The notes below the pieces were generated by a model, which worked only from the letters and a program-made list of their open reading frames with translations, had not been told where the DNA came from and ran no database searches. DNA of 64,000 bases from Brachyhypopomus gauderio (Eukaryota; Chordata; Actinopteri; Gymnotiformes; Hypopomidae): NCBI RefSeq assembly GCF_052324685.1, contig NC_135214.1:26638624-26702623 (forward strand), read 5' to 3'. This document shows, piece after piece, positions 63,461 through 64,000 of this stretch. The translations under genes were made by a program, and so were the position numbers. How positions within the stretch are numbered: the stretch's first letter is position 1; every line of letters starts with the position of its first letter.

Positions 63461-64000
63461 TTGCGTGACACGCACTGGTCTTGAAACGAACAAAAGTAAC
63501 TGGGGGTCAGCAGCTTTCTGTTTCAACGTTGTTATATATTATGTAGCGCCGCTGAGCACAAGACCACCGACTTGTTTTCAGAAATTTTCAGTTGGTAACT
63601 CGAGTCAACGCAATAACCTGTCGAAGTTTAATATATATTTTAATAATATATAATATAAAGGTTGTATAATTAAATAGATTTAGGATATCCTTAATTTACA
63701 TTAACATTTACATTCCCCATTTGATGGGAAATATATTTAAAGTATGGTTATTATGTAATTTCATTTTTTAGAACAATATTTTATTGAAATTTTCTAAATA
63801 TAGCCTAAATAAATCACCAACGCATGTATACAAATGTAGGCCTATATTATTACTATGCAAAGCTGACACGAAAGAAAACAAACGACAGCAAAGTAATAAA
63901 ACCTAGACATATTTAATTATTGATTATTTTAATTGCCGGAATAAATAAATTGCGGTAGTTAATCTCTGTCGCCTGCAGGTGGGAGCAGATGCACATTGAT
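63461..64000. other. Upstream flank of the adaptor gene
   Basis: AT-rich beyond 63620. The promoter presumably lies within about 63460-63620, but no core element can be named. Confidence 0.4.

Overview
The window is vertebrate genomic DNA, almost certainly from a teleost fish and probably an otophysan (an inference from the repeat families, not tested). The genes have many short coding exons with GT-AG borders. The introns are full of (CA)n repeats, 8-bp-TSD hAT elements, Tc1/mariner relics and L2-type retrotransposon tails.

Three protein-coding genes lie on the minus strand, so transcription runs from high to low coordinates. (1) Positions 53214-63460 hold a BLNK/SLP-65-family adaptor (SH2D6-like or BLNK-like). 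It has 19 coding exons, repeated Tyr-x-Asp-Pro motifs, proline-rich exons and a C-terminal SH2 domain. (2) Positions 12889-52252 hold a complete clathrin heavy chain gene. Its 32 constitutive coding exons give a 1674-residue protein, and there is an extra 21-nt in-frame microexon at 14430-14450. Every exon length and phase agrees with the known human protein. (3) The first two coding exons of slc25a1, the mitochondrial citrate carrier, are at 10752-10863 and 1977-2084; the rest lies beyond the left edge. slc25a1 directly downstream of a clathrin heavy chain gene, on the same strand, matches the human 22q11 SLC25A1-CLTCL1 order. This points to the CLTCL1 (CHC22) locus rather than CLTC.

Layout. 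1-10751: slc25a1 intron 1 and part of intron 2, with a Russian-doll hAT cluster at 3735-6797. 10864-12888: slc25a1 promoter side and clathrin 3' UTR. 12889-52252: clathrin gene, with transposon relics mainly in introns 1, 2, 9, 15, 16 and 19. 52253-52771: a gap of about 0.5 kb that must hold the clathrin promoter, since the adaptor gene's poly(A) signal is at 52772. 53214-63460: adaptor gene. 63461-64000: its upstream flank.

Most unusual points: the microexon repeats the start of the next exon; several clathrin exons have (UG)n repeats where the polypyrimidine tract should be; exon 7 sits between complementary (GU)n and (CA)n tracts; a minisatellite starts at intron position 7 of a splice donor and is split by a MITE with a perfect target-site duplication; and one 14-bp-TIR MITE family occurs three times inside two related hAT composites.
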